From Planctomycetaceae bacterium (lineage in GTDB: Bacteria > Planctomycetota > Planctomycetia > Planctomycetales > Planctomycetaceae): DNA of 50,527 nucleotides. The stretch covers positions 1-50,527 of the forward strand of contig WFTL01000141.1 of assembly GCA_015485495.1 (NCBI GenBank). Direction: 5' to 3'. The notes beneath the pieces are model-generated. The model was not told the DNA's origin. It made no database searches and worked only from the letters and a program-made list of their open reading frames with translations. The position numbers and the translations under genes were made by a program. Numbering within the stretch: position 1 is the first letter of the stretch; each line of letters starts with the position of its first letter. This document shows positions 28,973 to 38,003 of this stretch, piece after piece.

Positions 28973-30592
28973 TCATCGAGACGTCACCGCCGCGGAAAAC
29001 ACACTGTTGGCGGCTTCTCCGGCAAGAAGGGTCAGTCCGTCCGCCAGGAGCGGGGCGCAGCCCAGCAGCAGCACGAAGGCTCCGAGAAGACTCACGTACG
29101 CCCGTTCCAGAGACGGCAGCCGGATCGGCCGGGAATCCGCCGGCCGTTCTTCAATGAACATCACTTTCAGGACGCGCAGATAATACACGAGACTGAAGAC
29201 CGTGTTCAGGCCTCCCACGGCCAGCAGCAGATACATGGACCAGTGCAGATCTCCGGCCTTGTAGACCGATCCGAAGATCATCAGCTTGGCGAAAAATCCT
29301 CCAAACGGAGGAATCCCCACAAGACTGACCAGGCAGAACAGCATGCACACCGCCAGTACCGGATTCTGACGCCCCAGCCCGGCGTAGCTGCTGATTTCTT
29401 CGGTGAATGTGTAGTTGCGAATCAGAGCCACCACCGCGAAGGCTCCGAGATTCATGAACAGATAGACGGCCAGATAGTACAGAAGCCCGCCGATGCAGGC
29501 ATTGATTTCCTGTCCCAGGGCTCCTGCCTGAGGACTGTTCTGCATCACCAGCATCGCGGAAACAGCCATCAGCATGTAACCGGCATGAGCGATCGTGGAA
29601 TATGCCAGCAGCCGCTTCATATTGGACTGGCCGTATGCTGCCAGATTGCCAAAGGTCATCGTGACCATGGCAATCACCCCCAGGCCGATTCCGAAGGCCG
29701 ACATGAGTGCCGCGGATGACGGACCGGACAGGGACACGGCGAAACGCACCAGAAGAGCGAACGCTCCGGCCTTCGATGCCACCGAAAGAAAGCCGCCGAC
29801 TTCGGCCGATGCGCCTTCGAATGCATCCGGGCACCAGAAATGGAACGGGACCAGAGACAGTTTGAAGGCCAGTCCCACCAGGACCAGCATCACGCCCAGC
29901 ACAACCAGCCGGACTTCCGCGTCTCCCAGACCCGCCACGCCGCCTTCCGCCACGATCCGAATCCGGTCCGCCAGAAGACTCATGTCACCGGTCCCCAGAA
30001 CGCCGGCAATCAGGCTGATGCCGTACAGCATCACGCCGGCGGCTCCGGCTCCGTACACCACATACTTCAGAGCCGCTTCACTGCTGGTGCGGCGCCCCTT
30101 GAGAAACCCGACCATGGCGTAGCTGGGAACACTCGCCATTTCCACACCGATGAACAGCATGAGCAGATTGTTGGCGCCGGCCATGATCATCATGCCGATC
30201 GTGGCACCCAGCAGAAGCGTGTAGAAGTCGGGGGCGTCTTCCCCATCGGGGATTCCGCTGAGAATCGTGAGGGCGACCGTGAGTACCAGGAACAGGGCCA
30301 GAAACAGCCGGAAATACACGCTGAACAGATCCTGAATCATCAGGCCCGTGAAAAAGGTTTCCGAAAACCCGGGCTCCGCCTGGACGGTTTCCAGCTGAGA
30401 CCAGGCGGCGAACACAGCCGTGACGGATCCGGCGAGGGCCAGGACATTTCCGGGAAGGAGACGATCCAGAGAGAACAGACGTGCCAGCAGCAGCACAACA
30501 ATCGTGCCGCACAGCCACAGTTCCGCCTGAAAGTATCCCAGAGACGTCTCGACCGTGTGGTCAATCAGATTTTGAATGAGCTGCGAAAACAC
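28973..30592 (-). CDS. nuoN: NADH-quinone oxidoreductase subunit N
   Basis: Antiporter-like membrane subunit of complex I, 539 aa, about 14 membrane helices; proton translocation. Seen: LLMLFIGVEMASVPSYAMVGF with the conserved glutamate, LKYVVYGAGAAGVMLYG, the PFHFWCPDAFEGA segment with nearby lysine, MKRLLAYSTIAHAGYMLM, and GIPPFGGFFAKLMIFG near the end. The start is GTG at 30592 with a weak ribosome site. It follows nuoM by 74 bp. Confidence 0.96.
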   Translation of the reverse strand: MFSQLIQNLIDHTVETSLGYFQAELWLCGTIVVLLLARLFSLDRLLPGNVLALAGSVTAVFAAWSQLETVQAEPGFSETFFTGLMIQDLFSVYFRLFLALFLVLTVALTILSGIPDGEDAPDFYTLLLGATIGMMIMAGANNLLMLFIGVEMASVPSYAMVGFLKGRRTSSEAALKYVVYGAGAAGVMLYGISLIAGVLGTGDMSLLADRIRIVAEGGVAGLGDAEVRLVVLGVMLVLVGLAFKLSLVPFHFWCPDAFEGASAEVGGFLSVASKAGAFALLVRFAVSLSGPSSAALMSAFGIGLGVIAMVTMTFGNLAAYGQSNMKRLLAYSTIAHAGYMLMAVSAMLVMQNSPQAGALGQEINACIGGLLYYLAVYLFMNLGAFAVVALIRNYTFTEEISSYAGLGRQNPVLAVCMLFCLVSLVGIPPFGGFFAKLMIFGSVYKAGDLHWSMYLLLAVGGLNTVFSLVYYLRVLKVMFIEERPADSRPIRLPSLERAYVSLLGAFVLLLGCAPLLADGLTLLAGEAANSVFSAAVTSR

Positions 30593-30666
30593 AATCGGGT
30601 GACCGAGCTGAAAAGGGATCTGACGGGTGAAAGTCGGGCCGTGGAAACCATTCGGAAATCAGGAAG

Positions 30667-32262
30667 TCAGCGCATCGCCTGCAGATTCTGCACCGCCGCG
30701 GCGGCATGTTCGTATCCGGTCTGCATGTGTGTCACCAGTTCCGTAATGGATGCGTTCATCATGCTGAACAGAAGATTGGGGAACACACCCAGAATGATGG
30801 CCAGCGCCAGCAGCACGGCGCCCACAGTGGCTTCCCGTGTGCTGATGGGAGTGATGTCTTCGGCATGAGGGCCTTTGTATTCGGGGCCCAGGTACACCCG
30901 CTGCAGAGCCCACAGGATATAACCTGCGGTCAGGATGACTCCACTGGCAGCGATGACTGCCAGAACGTGACTGAAGTTCCAGCTGCTGAGCACCACGAAC
31001 ACTTCTCCGATGAAACCGCACAGGCCGGGCAGTCCCAGACCGGCGAAGAAAATGCCGGCGGACAGTCCGCTGTACAGCGGCATGCGAGCCGTCAGACCGC
31101 CGAATTCGTTCAGATTTCGGTGATGCACACGGTCGTAGATGACGCCCACCATGAAGAACATGCCGGATGAACTGATGCCGTGAGCGATCATCTGGAACAT
31201 CGCCCCGCTGATGCCCATGTTCCACATGTCGGCGTTGACGGTCTGGCTGGCTTCGTTCATTTTCCAGACGGCCAGGCCGATGAGCACATAGCCCATGTGG
31301 CTGACGGAACTGTAGGCCACCAGACGTTTGAAGTCGGTCTGAGCCAGAGCGGCGAAGGCACCGTAGATGATGCTGATCGCTCCAATGGCCACCAGTACCC
31401 AGGCGGCTGCCTGCGTCCCCCAGGGACACAGAGGAAAGGCGATGCGGATGATTCCGTAACCGCCCATTTTCAGCAGGACTCCGGCCAGAATCATGCTGAT
31501 GGGCGTGGGGGCTTCCACATGCGCATCCGGCAGCCAGGTGTGTACCGGCACCACCGGCATTTTGATGGCGAATCCGATGAACAGCAGGATGAACGCTGTG
31601 ATCTGCATGGACGGGGTGAGGCCCTGGGTGAGATGTTCCGATGTGCCGGATGCCACACGGGCCAGTTCGATCAGATTGAAGCTGTGTTCCTGACCGCCGG
31701 TCTGGAAGTACAGCATCAGCATGGCGATGAGCATCAGGATGCTGCCGGCCAGCGTGAACAGGAAGAACTTGATGGCAGCGTATTCCTTCCGCGGACCACC
31801 CCAGATCCCGATGAGGAAATACATCGGCAGCAGCATGACTTCCCAGAACACATAGAACAGGAAGAAATCGAGTGCCAGGAAGACACCCATCATGCCGCTT
31901 TCCAGCAGCAGAAACAGGATGAAGTATCCCTTGTGCAGCCGGTTGATGCTCCACGACGCCACGGCCGCCAGCATGCTGACCAGACCGGTCAGCAGAACCA
32001 GAGGCAGACTGATGCCGTCAACGCCCAGGCGGTACCAGATGTTCCAGGAAGGAATCCAGGGAAGCTCCACCGCCATCTGAATGCCGGACACGGAACTGTC
32101 GAACTGCACCCACAGCAGAATCGACAGACCGAATGTGACGATCGTCGTAAACAGCGTGAAACCGCGAAGCTGGTCCACGGCGCGGCCGTCCATGAACGCC
32201 AGGAAGAACGCACCGACGGCCGGAGCAAAGATGATCAGAGACAGGAGAACTTCAGGGTTCAT
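30667..32262 (-). CDS. nuoM: NADH-quinone oxidoreductase subunit M
   Basis: Antiporter-like proton-pumping subunit of complex I, 531 aa. Characteristic parts: FFLFYVFWEVMLLPMYFLIG with the conserved glutamate, FAIKMPVVPVHTWLPDAHVEAPTPIS with the pump lysine, MGGYGIIRI, FKRLVAYSSVSHMGYVLIG, and GLPGLCGFIGEVFVV. The start is the ATG at 32262. It sits between nuoL (100 bp upstream) and nuoN in the usual order. Confidence 0.97.
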   Translation of the reverse strand: MNPEVLLSLIIFAPAVGAFFLAFMDGRAVDQLRGFTLFTTIVTFGLSILLWVQFDSSVSGIQMAVELPWIPSWNIWYRLGVDGISLPLVLLTGLVSMLAAVASWSINRLHKGYFILFLLLESGMMGVFLALDFFLFYVFWEVMLLPMYFLIGIWGGPRKEYAAIKFFLFTLAGSILMLIAMLMLYFQTGGQEHSFNLIELARVASGTSEHLTQGLTPSMQITAFILLFIGFAIKMPVVPVHTWLPDAHVEAPTPISMILAGVLLKMGGYGIIRIAFPLCPWGTQAAAWVLVAIGAISIIYGAFAALAQTDFKRLVAYSSVSHMGYVLIGLAVWKMNEASQTVNADMWNMGISGAMFQMIAHGISSSGMFFMVGVIYDRVHHRNLNEFGGLTARMPLYSGLSAGIFFAGLGLPGLCGFIGEVFVVLSSWNFSHVLAVIAASGVILTAGYILWALQRVYLGPEYKGPHAEDITPISTREATVGAVLLALAIILGVFPNLLFSMMNASITELVTHMQTGYEHAAAAVQNLQAMR

Positions 32263-32362
32263 GAGATAACCGCAGTGACTGGCTGAAACTCAGCGGGAAA
32301 CGTCGAAAAACCACCGGCCGTCCGGGATGCCCGGACAGCCCCTTTGAACAACAGACAGACAG

Positions 32363-34822
32363 CTATCGGGGAAACGTTGTGAACAGAACGGCAAACAGAG
32401 CCACGACTCCCACGACAATGAACATGACATACTGACGCAGCCGCCCTGTCTGCACGACATGGAACGACCGCCCCACGGAAAACGTGGCCCGACCGACCAG
32501 ATTGACCAGCCCGTCGATGAACAGCTCATCGAACAGACGGTCCCACCGGGATGCCAGAACCGTCAGCCGTGCGGCGAAATGGACGATTCCGTCGATCAGA
32601 GTTCGGTCGATCCATGCGAAGAACCGGGCCACCTGATGGACCGGCTGCACGAACAGCGCATCGTAAAGTTCGTCGAAATACCATTTGTGCGTCAGAAACC
32701 GGTGCAGGCCGGCCATCTGACGTTTCATGTCTTCCACGCGAACAGCCTTCGTGCCGTACAGCACCCAGGCCAGCAGCGTGCCGGCGATGGCGGCCACCAG
32801 AGCCCACGTGCCGGCTGTGCTGTGCACTTCATGGATCGCATGGTGTCCCGGCAGCGTCAGCCCGCTTGCGGTGGACGAAACACCGGCTGCCACGTAATTC
32901 GGTTCGCTGCCGGCCAGCAGGCGGTACAAAAGCCCGTCTTCTCCACCAGTCGCACAAAACGCGGCCAGAGGAGCCAGAATGAGCAGCGGGAGAGTCATGA
33001 TCCAGGGGGATTCATGTGCGTGGTCGTACACGTGGGCATCCCGCGGTTCGCCGGCGAACGTCATGAACCACAGACGGAACATGTAAAACGCCGTGATGCC
33101 GGCGGTCAGCAGCGGCAGCAGGAACAGAAGAAAGTGCCCCGGATTGGCCTGAATGAAGGCCAGAGCCGTGGCGACGATGGCGTCCTTGGAATGGTATCCG
33201 GAAAACGCGATGAGGCCTGGAATCGACAGGCCGGCGATGGCGATCACGCCGACCAGCATGGTGAAGGCCGTGATCGGCATCCGATGACGCAGTCCTCCCA
33301 TACGCGTCATTTCCTGTTCGTGATGGCAGCCGTGGATCACGCTGCCCGAACAGAGGAACATGAGGGATTTGAAAAAGGCGTGTGTGATCAGGTGAAACAG
33401 TCCGGCCGCCCAGCCGAACACTCCCAGCCCCAGCACCATGTAGCCAAGCTGGCTGATCGTGGAATACGCCAGGACCTTCTTGATGTCCGTGGCAACGACC
33501 GCGATGGTCGCGGCCAGAAACAGAGTGACCGCACCAATATACGCGATCACCAGCAGAACTTCCGGAACGAACATCGGATAGAAGCGGCCGGTCAGGTAAA
33601 CACCGGCAGCGACCATCGTGGCAGAATGCACGAGTGCCGAGACAGGCGTGGGCCCTTCCATGGCATCCGGAAGCCAGGTCTGCAGAGGAAACTGAGCGCT
33701 CTTGCCGATGCAGCCGGCAAACACGCCCAGACCGGCCACCACAAGCAGGGTGTAGGGAATCTGCTTCGAGGAACCGTCGGGAAGGGCCAGAGCCACTTCG
33801 CCGTATTCGCCGGTAACCACACGGCCGGCGTCATCCCTCGGGAGCGATGCGAACAGATCACTGAACTGAAACGTTCCGAACCACGTCCAGATGACCATGA
33901 GTCCGATGAGGAATCCGAAATCGCCCACACGGTTCATGATGAACGCCTTGTTGGCGGCCGTGCTGGCCGAATGGCGTTCCGTGTAGAATCCGATGAGCAG
34001 ATAACTGCAGATACCAACCAGTTCCCAGAAAATGAAGACCTGGAAGATGTTGCCGGCCAGGACCAGGCCGAGCATGGAAAAACAGAACAGCGACAGAAAG
34101 GCGAAGAAGCGATAGAAACGCCCCTGTCGATGCAGGTGGCCTCCATCGGATGTGTGAACGAAATGGTCGACGTACTCGTCCGTCAGTTCATCGCTCATGT
34201 ATCCGATGGCGAACAGATGGATGCAGGTCGCGATCAGTGTGACCATGGTGAACATCACCAGAGTCAGACTGTCGATGTAATAGTCGATCGACAGGATCAG
34301 ACTGCCGAATGCCGCCAGGCGATAAATGGTTCCGTGATACACCAGAGGAACCTGGCCGTGCGACGACGCGGCGGAGTCGGATGGCGAATCGGTATGTCCG
34401 GCCGCTGTGTGAGCGTTCTGGTGCGCGTCGGATGCATGACCGTCCGCTGCCGTGGTCAGATGCCAGCGGGCCGCATCGTTCGCCCGAACCGGTGCGGTCG
34501 GTCGGATCGGGTTCTGTTGCGCCGATTCGTGGGCGGGATGTTCCTGGGGCTCGACGCCTTCGTGATGCGTATCCGAGGGAGCCGCATGGCCGGCGTCGTG
34601 GCTGTCGTGGGACTGCAGCACGGCCCAGTCCGTTCCGGATCCCCAGATGAGCAGAGCCGACAGGCTGCAGAGAAATCCGCTTCCGATGCAGGCCACGGCC
34701 ATCCAGGCCGGCCAGCGGGTGGTTCTGCGGTCGCCGCGCGGCCCCCACAGAATCTCCACGGCGAAGCCGAACAGAGGCAGCAGCCAGGCGATCATCAGCA
34801 GTGTTTTGAGCGTGTCACCCAT
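32363..34822 (-). CDS. nuoL: NADH-quinone oxidoreductase subunit L with histidine-rich insert
   Basis: Distal proton-pumping subunit of complex I with the long lateral helix, 819 aa against roughly 610-680 in most bacteria. The core is normal: FIFWELVGICSYLLIGFY with the conserved glutamate, MNRVGDFGF, FPLQTWLPDAMEGPTPVSAL with the pump lysine region, and KKVLAYSTISQLGYMVLG. Between the first helices, residues about 70-157 form a soluble insert with 13 histidines plus Asp, Ser and Ala (SHDSHDAGHAAPSDTHHEG at its start). A second shorter polar stretch of roughly 20 residues (SLPRDDAGRVVTGEYGEVAL) lies farther in. The start is the ATG at 34822. Confidence 0.96.
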   Translation of the reverse strand: MGDTLKTLLMIAWLLPLFGFAVEILWGPRGDRRTTRWPAWMAVACIGSGFLCSLSALLIWGSGTDWAVLQSHDSHDAGHAAPSDTHHEGVEPQEHPAHESAQQNPIRPTAPVRANDAARWHLTTAADGHASDAHQNAHTAAGHTDSPSDSAASSHGQVPLVYHGTIYRLAAFGSLILSIDYYIDSLTLVMFTMVTLIATCIHLFAIGYMSDELTDEYVDHFVHTSDGGHLHRQGRFYRFFAFLSLFCFSMLGLVLAGNIFQVFIFWELVGICSYLLIGFYTERHSASTAANKAFIMNRVGDFGFLIGLMVIWTWFGTFQFSDLFASLPRDDAGRVVTGEYGEVALALPDGSSKQIPYTLLVVAGLGVFAGCIGKSAQFPLQTWLPDAMEGPTPVSALVHSATMVAAGVYLTGRFYPMFVPEVLLVIAYIGAVTLFLAATIAVVATDIKKVLAYSTISQLGYMVLGLGVFGWAAGLFHLITHAFFKSLMFLCSGSVIHGCHHEQEMTRMGGLRHRMPITAFTMLVGVIAIAGLSIPGLIAFSGYHSKDAIVATALAFIQANPGHFLLFLLPLLTAGITAFYMFRLWFMTFAGEPRDAHVYDHAHESPWIMTLPLLILAPLAAFCATGGEDGLLYRLLAGSEPNYVAAGVSSTASGLTLPGHHAIHEVHSTAGTWALVAAIAGTLLAWVLYGTKAVRVEDMKRQMAGLHRFLTHKWYFDELYDALFVQPVHQVARFFAWIDRTLIDGIVHFAARLTVLASRWDRLFDELFIDGLVNLVGRATFSVGRSFHVVQTGRLRQYVMFIVVGVVALFAVLFTTFPR

Positions 34823-34876
34823 TGCCTGTTCACATTTGCATTGAAAGATGTGGAATCCGGATTCCGCTGCCGGCCG

Positions 34877-35185
34877 TCAGCCCTTCAGACTGCTGGCTTT
34901 GTCCACGTCGATCGTCAGGTGGTTGTTGTAGAAATTCAGAGCGATGGCCAGTGCCAGAGCAGCTTCGGCAGCGGCCAGTACGATGATGAACAGAGAATAG
35001 ATCTGTCCGTCGATCCCGAGCGTCGTGTAGCGGGAAAACGCGACCAGATTCACGTTGGCACCGTTGAGCACCAGTTCCACGCCCATGAGCACGCCGATGG
35101 CATTGCGCCGCGTCGCCATGCAGACGACGCCGCAGGTGAACAGAACCGCACCGATCAGCAGATAGCCGCTGAGTGAAGGTTGCAT
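34877..35185 (-). CDS. nuoK: NADH-quinone oxidoreductase subunit K
   Basis: Small three-helix membrane subunit of complex I, 102 aa, standard length. It has RRNAIGVLMGVELVLNGANV with the conserved membrane glutamate and FIIVLAAAEAALALAIAL with the second one. It lies between nuoJ (64 bp) and nuoL (54 bp), all on the minus strand. Confidence 0.97.
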   Translation of the reverse strand: MQPSLSGYLLIGAVLFTCGVVCMATRRNAIGVLMGVELVLNGANVNLVAFSRYTTLGIDGQIYSLFIIVLAAAEAALALAIALNFYNNHLTIDVDKASSLKG

Positions 35186-35249
35186 AGTGTGGACAGTCGA
35201 AAACAGGAACAGAATCAGTCCGTCACAATGAATTCCGGCCGCTGAAGCA

Positions 35250-35852
35250 TCATGCTTCGCGCCGCCGTTTTGCCCGGGCCAGGTAGGCAGCGCCCACCAG
35301 CACCACCAGCAGGTGCACCGACACGATCTCGAACGGCAGCAGATAACCGGTAAACAGAGTCCCCGATGCGGCGGCTCCCCGATCCGGACGCAGCCCCAGC
35401 AGACTCATGCCGATCGGCCGCAGTGTGTGCCCTTCGGCGCCGGTGTCGAATGTGCCATCCGGAGGATCGATTTCGGAAGCTTCGGCAATCCGGCTGCCGG
35501 TCCCTTCCCAGTCGATACCCGTCTGAGCGGCAATGACCATGAACAGAAACAGCAGACCGATCATGCCGGCCAGAATGACTTCTCCGGGGGATGTTTCGAT
35601 TTTCACATAAGGTCCGCTGGACGTCAGCATGACGGCGAACACGAGCAGCACGAGCGTTCCGCCGACGTAAATCAGAAGCTGGACGGCGCCGACAAAGTCT
35701 GCGTCGGCCAGAAAAAACAGGCCGGCCGTGCTGCCCAGACAGATGATGAGCCAGAAGGCCATCCGCACAACGTTCTGGCTGACGACCACCGCCAGGGCCC
35801 CCAGACAGGCGGATACCGTAAACAGTGTGAAAAACACAGCTTCGCCGTTCAT
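35250..35852 (-). CDS. nuoJ: NADH-quinone oxidoreductase subunit J
   Basis: Membrane subunit of complex I, 200 aa, about five helices. The family stretch LADADFVGAVQLLIYVGGT is present, including the conserved tyrosine and the pi-bulge region, then VLLVFAVMLTSSGP. A soluble loop of about 60 residues (from GTGSRIAEASEIDPP) separates the last two helices and is longer than usual. The ATG at 35852 overlaps the nuoH TGA by four bases, so no nuoI lies between them. Confidence 0.95.
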   Translation of the reverse strand: MNGEAVFFTLFTVSACLGALAVVVSQNVVRMAFWLIICLGSTAGLFFLADADFVGAVQLLIYVGGTLVLLVFAVMLTSSGPYVKIETSPGEVILAGMIGLLFLFMVIAAQTGIDWEGTGSRIAEASEIDPPDGTFDTGAEGHTLRPIGMSLLGLRPDRGAAASGTLFTGYLLPFEIVSVHLLVVLVGAAYLARAKRRREA

Positions 35853-37174
35853 CGCGTCACCTCCACAGGTTTCATCCAGGTGACAGCGTGCCCGGCAGGT
35901 GCGGCTTCCGAAGGAACGTCGGATGCAGGGTGCCGGGATTCGTCAGAACCGTCCGGATTCGCCGCAGGTTCGTCCGGATTGGCCGGCCGTCCCGCAACGT
36001 TTCCCGGAATGGCAGCAGCCATGCGTTCTCCCAGAGGCTCGCTCGTCCAGGTTGTCCGCTGCTGTCCGGCATGCAGCAGAAGCGGCCATGTGATGGACCC
36101 GAGAAACAGGAAACAGCTGATCGGAACCAGATATTTCAGGCAGACTGTGATGACCTGATCGATACGTATTCGGGGAACGGTCCACCGCAGCCAGACCTGA
36201 ATGAACACCCCGATGACCGCCTTGACGGCAAACACGCCGATTCCGAGGACACCACCCAGATAGGCCGACGGACCGGAAGATGCCCGCATGGCAGCCAGAC
36301 CCTGATCGATCGCGGGGATTCCCGTGTTCCAGCCGCCCAGAAACAGGATGGACGCGATGCCGCACACCGCGAACATGCTGGCGTATTCTCCCATGAAGAA
36401 AAACGACCAGCGCATTCCGCTGTATTCGGTGTGAAATCCGCCCACCAGCTCACTTTCCGCTTCTGCCAGATCGAAAGGAGCCCGTTTGCAGCTTGCGGTT
36501 GCCACGATGAAGTAGACGAAGAAGGCGATGAACGTGAACGGATCGTGAAACAGGAACCAGTTCTGGATGCCTCCGCTCTGCATATTGCCGATCTCGTTCA
36601 GGTTGAGCGATCCGGCTGCCACAATGGGAATCACTGCACAGATGGCCAGAGGAATTTCGTAGCTGACCATCTGCGCCGCTTCCCGCATTCCTCCGAACAG
36701 CGACCACTTGGAGCCGCTGGAGTATCCCGCCAGGATGATGCCGAACACTTCCAGCGACATGACAGCCAGCATGATGAACAGACCGCTGTCGGCCGCCACG
36801 GCAACCCACCCGTCGCTGAACGGCAGCACGACGAACGCCGCGAAAGACGCCATGCAGACAATGTAGGGAGCGGCGCGGAACAGCAGAGAATCGGCTGCCG
36901 GCGGACAGAGGTCTTCCTTTTGAATCAGCTTGATTCCGTCAGCCAGCGACTGCAGCCATCCGAATCGCCCGCCCACACGAGTCGGCCCCAGTCGGTCCTG
37001 AATGCGGCCGGCGACCTTGCGTTCCATCCAGATGAAAAAGAACGGGCACAGGGAAAATACGCCAAACAGAAGCGCCATGTGAACGACGGCCGCTCCCGCA
37101 TACTGCCAGCCGCTCGAAATGCCGGCGGACTCAAGCAGTTCAGCCAGGGACTGCGTTGCCAGTGTCAGAAACAT
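35849..37174 (-). CDS. nuoH: NADH-quinone oxidoreductase subunit H with long C-terminal tail
   Basis: Forms the quinone-binding cavity of complex I with the hydrophilic arm, 441 aa against about 325-350 usual. Hallmarks are WMERKVAGRIQDRLGPTRVG, GIKLIQKEDLCPPAAD, REAAQMVSYEIPLAI and FDLAEAESELVGGFHTEYSG, the charged quinone-site loop. After the last helix (about residue 375) a tail of some 65 residues rich in Pro, Ala, Asp and Glu follows, probably disordered. The start is the ATG at 37174 with AGGA about 8 nt upstream. First gene of nuoHJKLMN. Confidence 0.96.
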   Translation of the reverse strand: MFLTLATQSLAELLESAGISSGWQYAGAAVVHMALLFGVFSLCPFFFIWMERKVAGRIQDRLGPTRVGGRFGWLQSLADGIKLIQKEDLCPPAADSLLFRAAPYIVCMASFAAFVVLPFSDGWVAVAADSGLFIMLAVMSLEVFGIILAGYSSGSKWSLFGGMREAAQMVSYEIPLAICAVIPIVAAGSLNLNEIGNMQSGGIQNWFLFHDPFTFIAFFVYFIVATASCKRAPFDLAEAESELVGGFHTEYSGMRWSFFFMGEYASMFAVCGIASILFLGGWNTGIPAIDQGLAAMRASSGPSAYLGGVLGIGVFAVKAVIGVFIQVWLRWTVPRIRIDQVITVCLKYLVPISCFLFLGSITWPLLLHAGQQRTTWTSEPLGERMAAAIPGNVAGRPANPDEPAANPDGSDESRHPASDVPSEAAPAGHAVTWMKPVEVTR

Positions 37175-38003
37175 AGGGATCCTGCCCGCCAGATAAATCG
37201 ATTACGGACTGCGATGCACGGCGGCAGCCGCGAGAAGCCCGATCACTCACATCAGTCAATCGGTGAACCACTTCGGGAACGATGCCACTCACCCGATATC
37301 ACGCCCGCGATTCGCTTCCGGAACGCACAGTCGCCAGGAGCCGCGGCTCACAGCAGCATCTGTCATCCGGCAACGAGCTGATTCCATCGTGCGCGTTCCC
37401 GCACACCGCGGAACCAGCGGCGCAGCGCCGGAACTATGACAAAAGCCAAATTGTGCTGCAACCAAGTGCCCGGCCGATTCGCACCGTGCGAAACAGTTCC
37501 GAATCGTGGCCCGCGGGATGCAGATCTGTTCCCAGTTGTGAGAAGCGCCTGCCGGTTCCTTTTGGCGGTTCTTACCGGCCGGGCGACGCTCGGCCTGTTG
37601 AAGGAAACGGCCGGGCCGCTGCCCCGGAAAAAGACAGGTGCGGATGGGCTGCCAGAGAGACAACGACGAAACCTGTCACGCATGGAACAGGACGCCTCTG
37701 CATCCCCGTCGACTCTGCTGATCCGGCTGATGAAAAGTCGGCTGCGGCAGCCTGATGGCTGCCGCAGCGGTGGAGCCGTCCGGCCGGTCAGGGATCAGCA
37801 GAATCGATCGGGGTGGAGCCGCTTTTCGCGGTCATGAGTGGCGCACGATGTTCTGAGGGCCAGGCCGGGAAACGGGAGATGCTCGATGACCGGCGGGCAC
37901 GCACCTGTACGGGATTCTGCACGGTTCATGGCGAACTGCCCGATGGCAGGTCAGCAGATACACGGTTCGAAGTGGCGGCCGCCGGATTGTTTGCAGTGGC
38001 CGG
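37175..38003. other. 829-bp intergenic region, no gene recognised
   Basis: Lies between nnrD (ending 38004) and nuoH (starting 37174), both leftward. The translations of open frames, up to 157 codons, show no family features. It should carry the nuo promoter, but no strong -35/-10 pair was found; a weak TTGCAG-N17-CATAGT is on the minus strand near 37430-37460. A terminator-like hairpin at 37741-37768 is listed separately. An unrecognised small RNA cannot be excluded. Confidence 0.4.
37741..37768 (-). terminator. Hairpin, probable terminator downstream of nnrD
   Basis: GCTGCGGCAGCC (37741-37752), TGAT, GGCTGCCGCAGC (37757-37768), a perfect 12-bp stem. On the minus strand it is followed by CGACTTTTCATC, a short T run, about 235 bp after the nnrD stop. 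Confidence 0.5.

Noticed and set aside
32459-35176. A 905-codon open frame on the plus strand antisense to nuoL and nuoK
   Set aside because: The opposite strand encodes clear complex I subunits with all motifs. The antisense translation is Gln/His/Arg-rich without any domain; it is a shadow of codon bias in GC-rich DNA.
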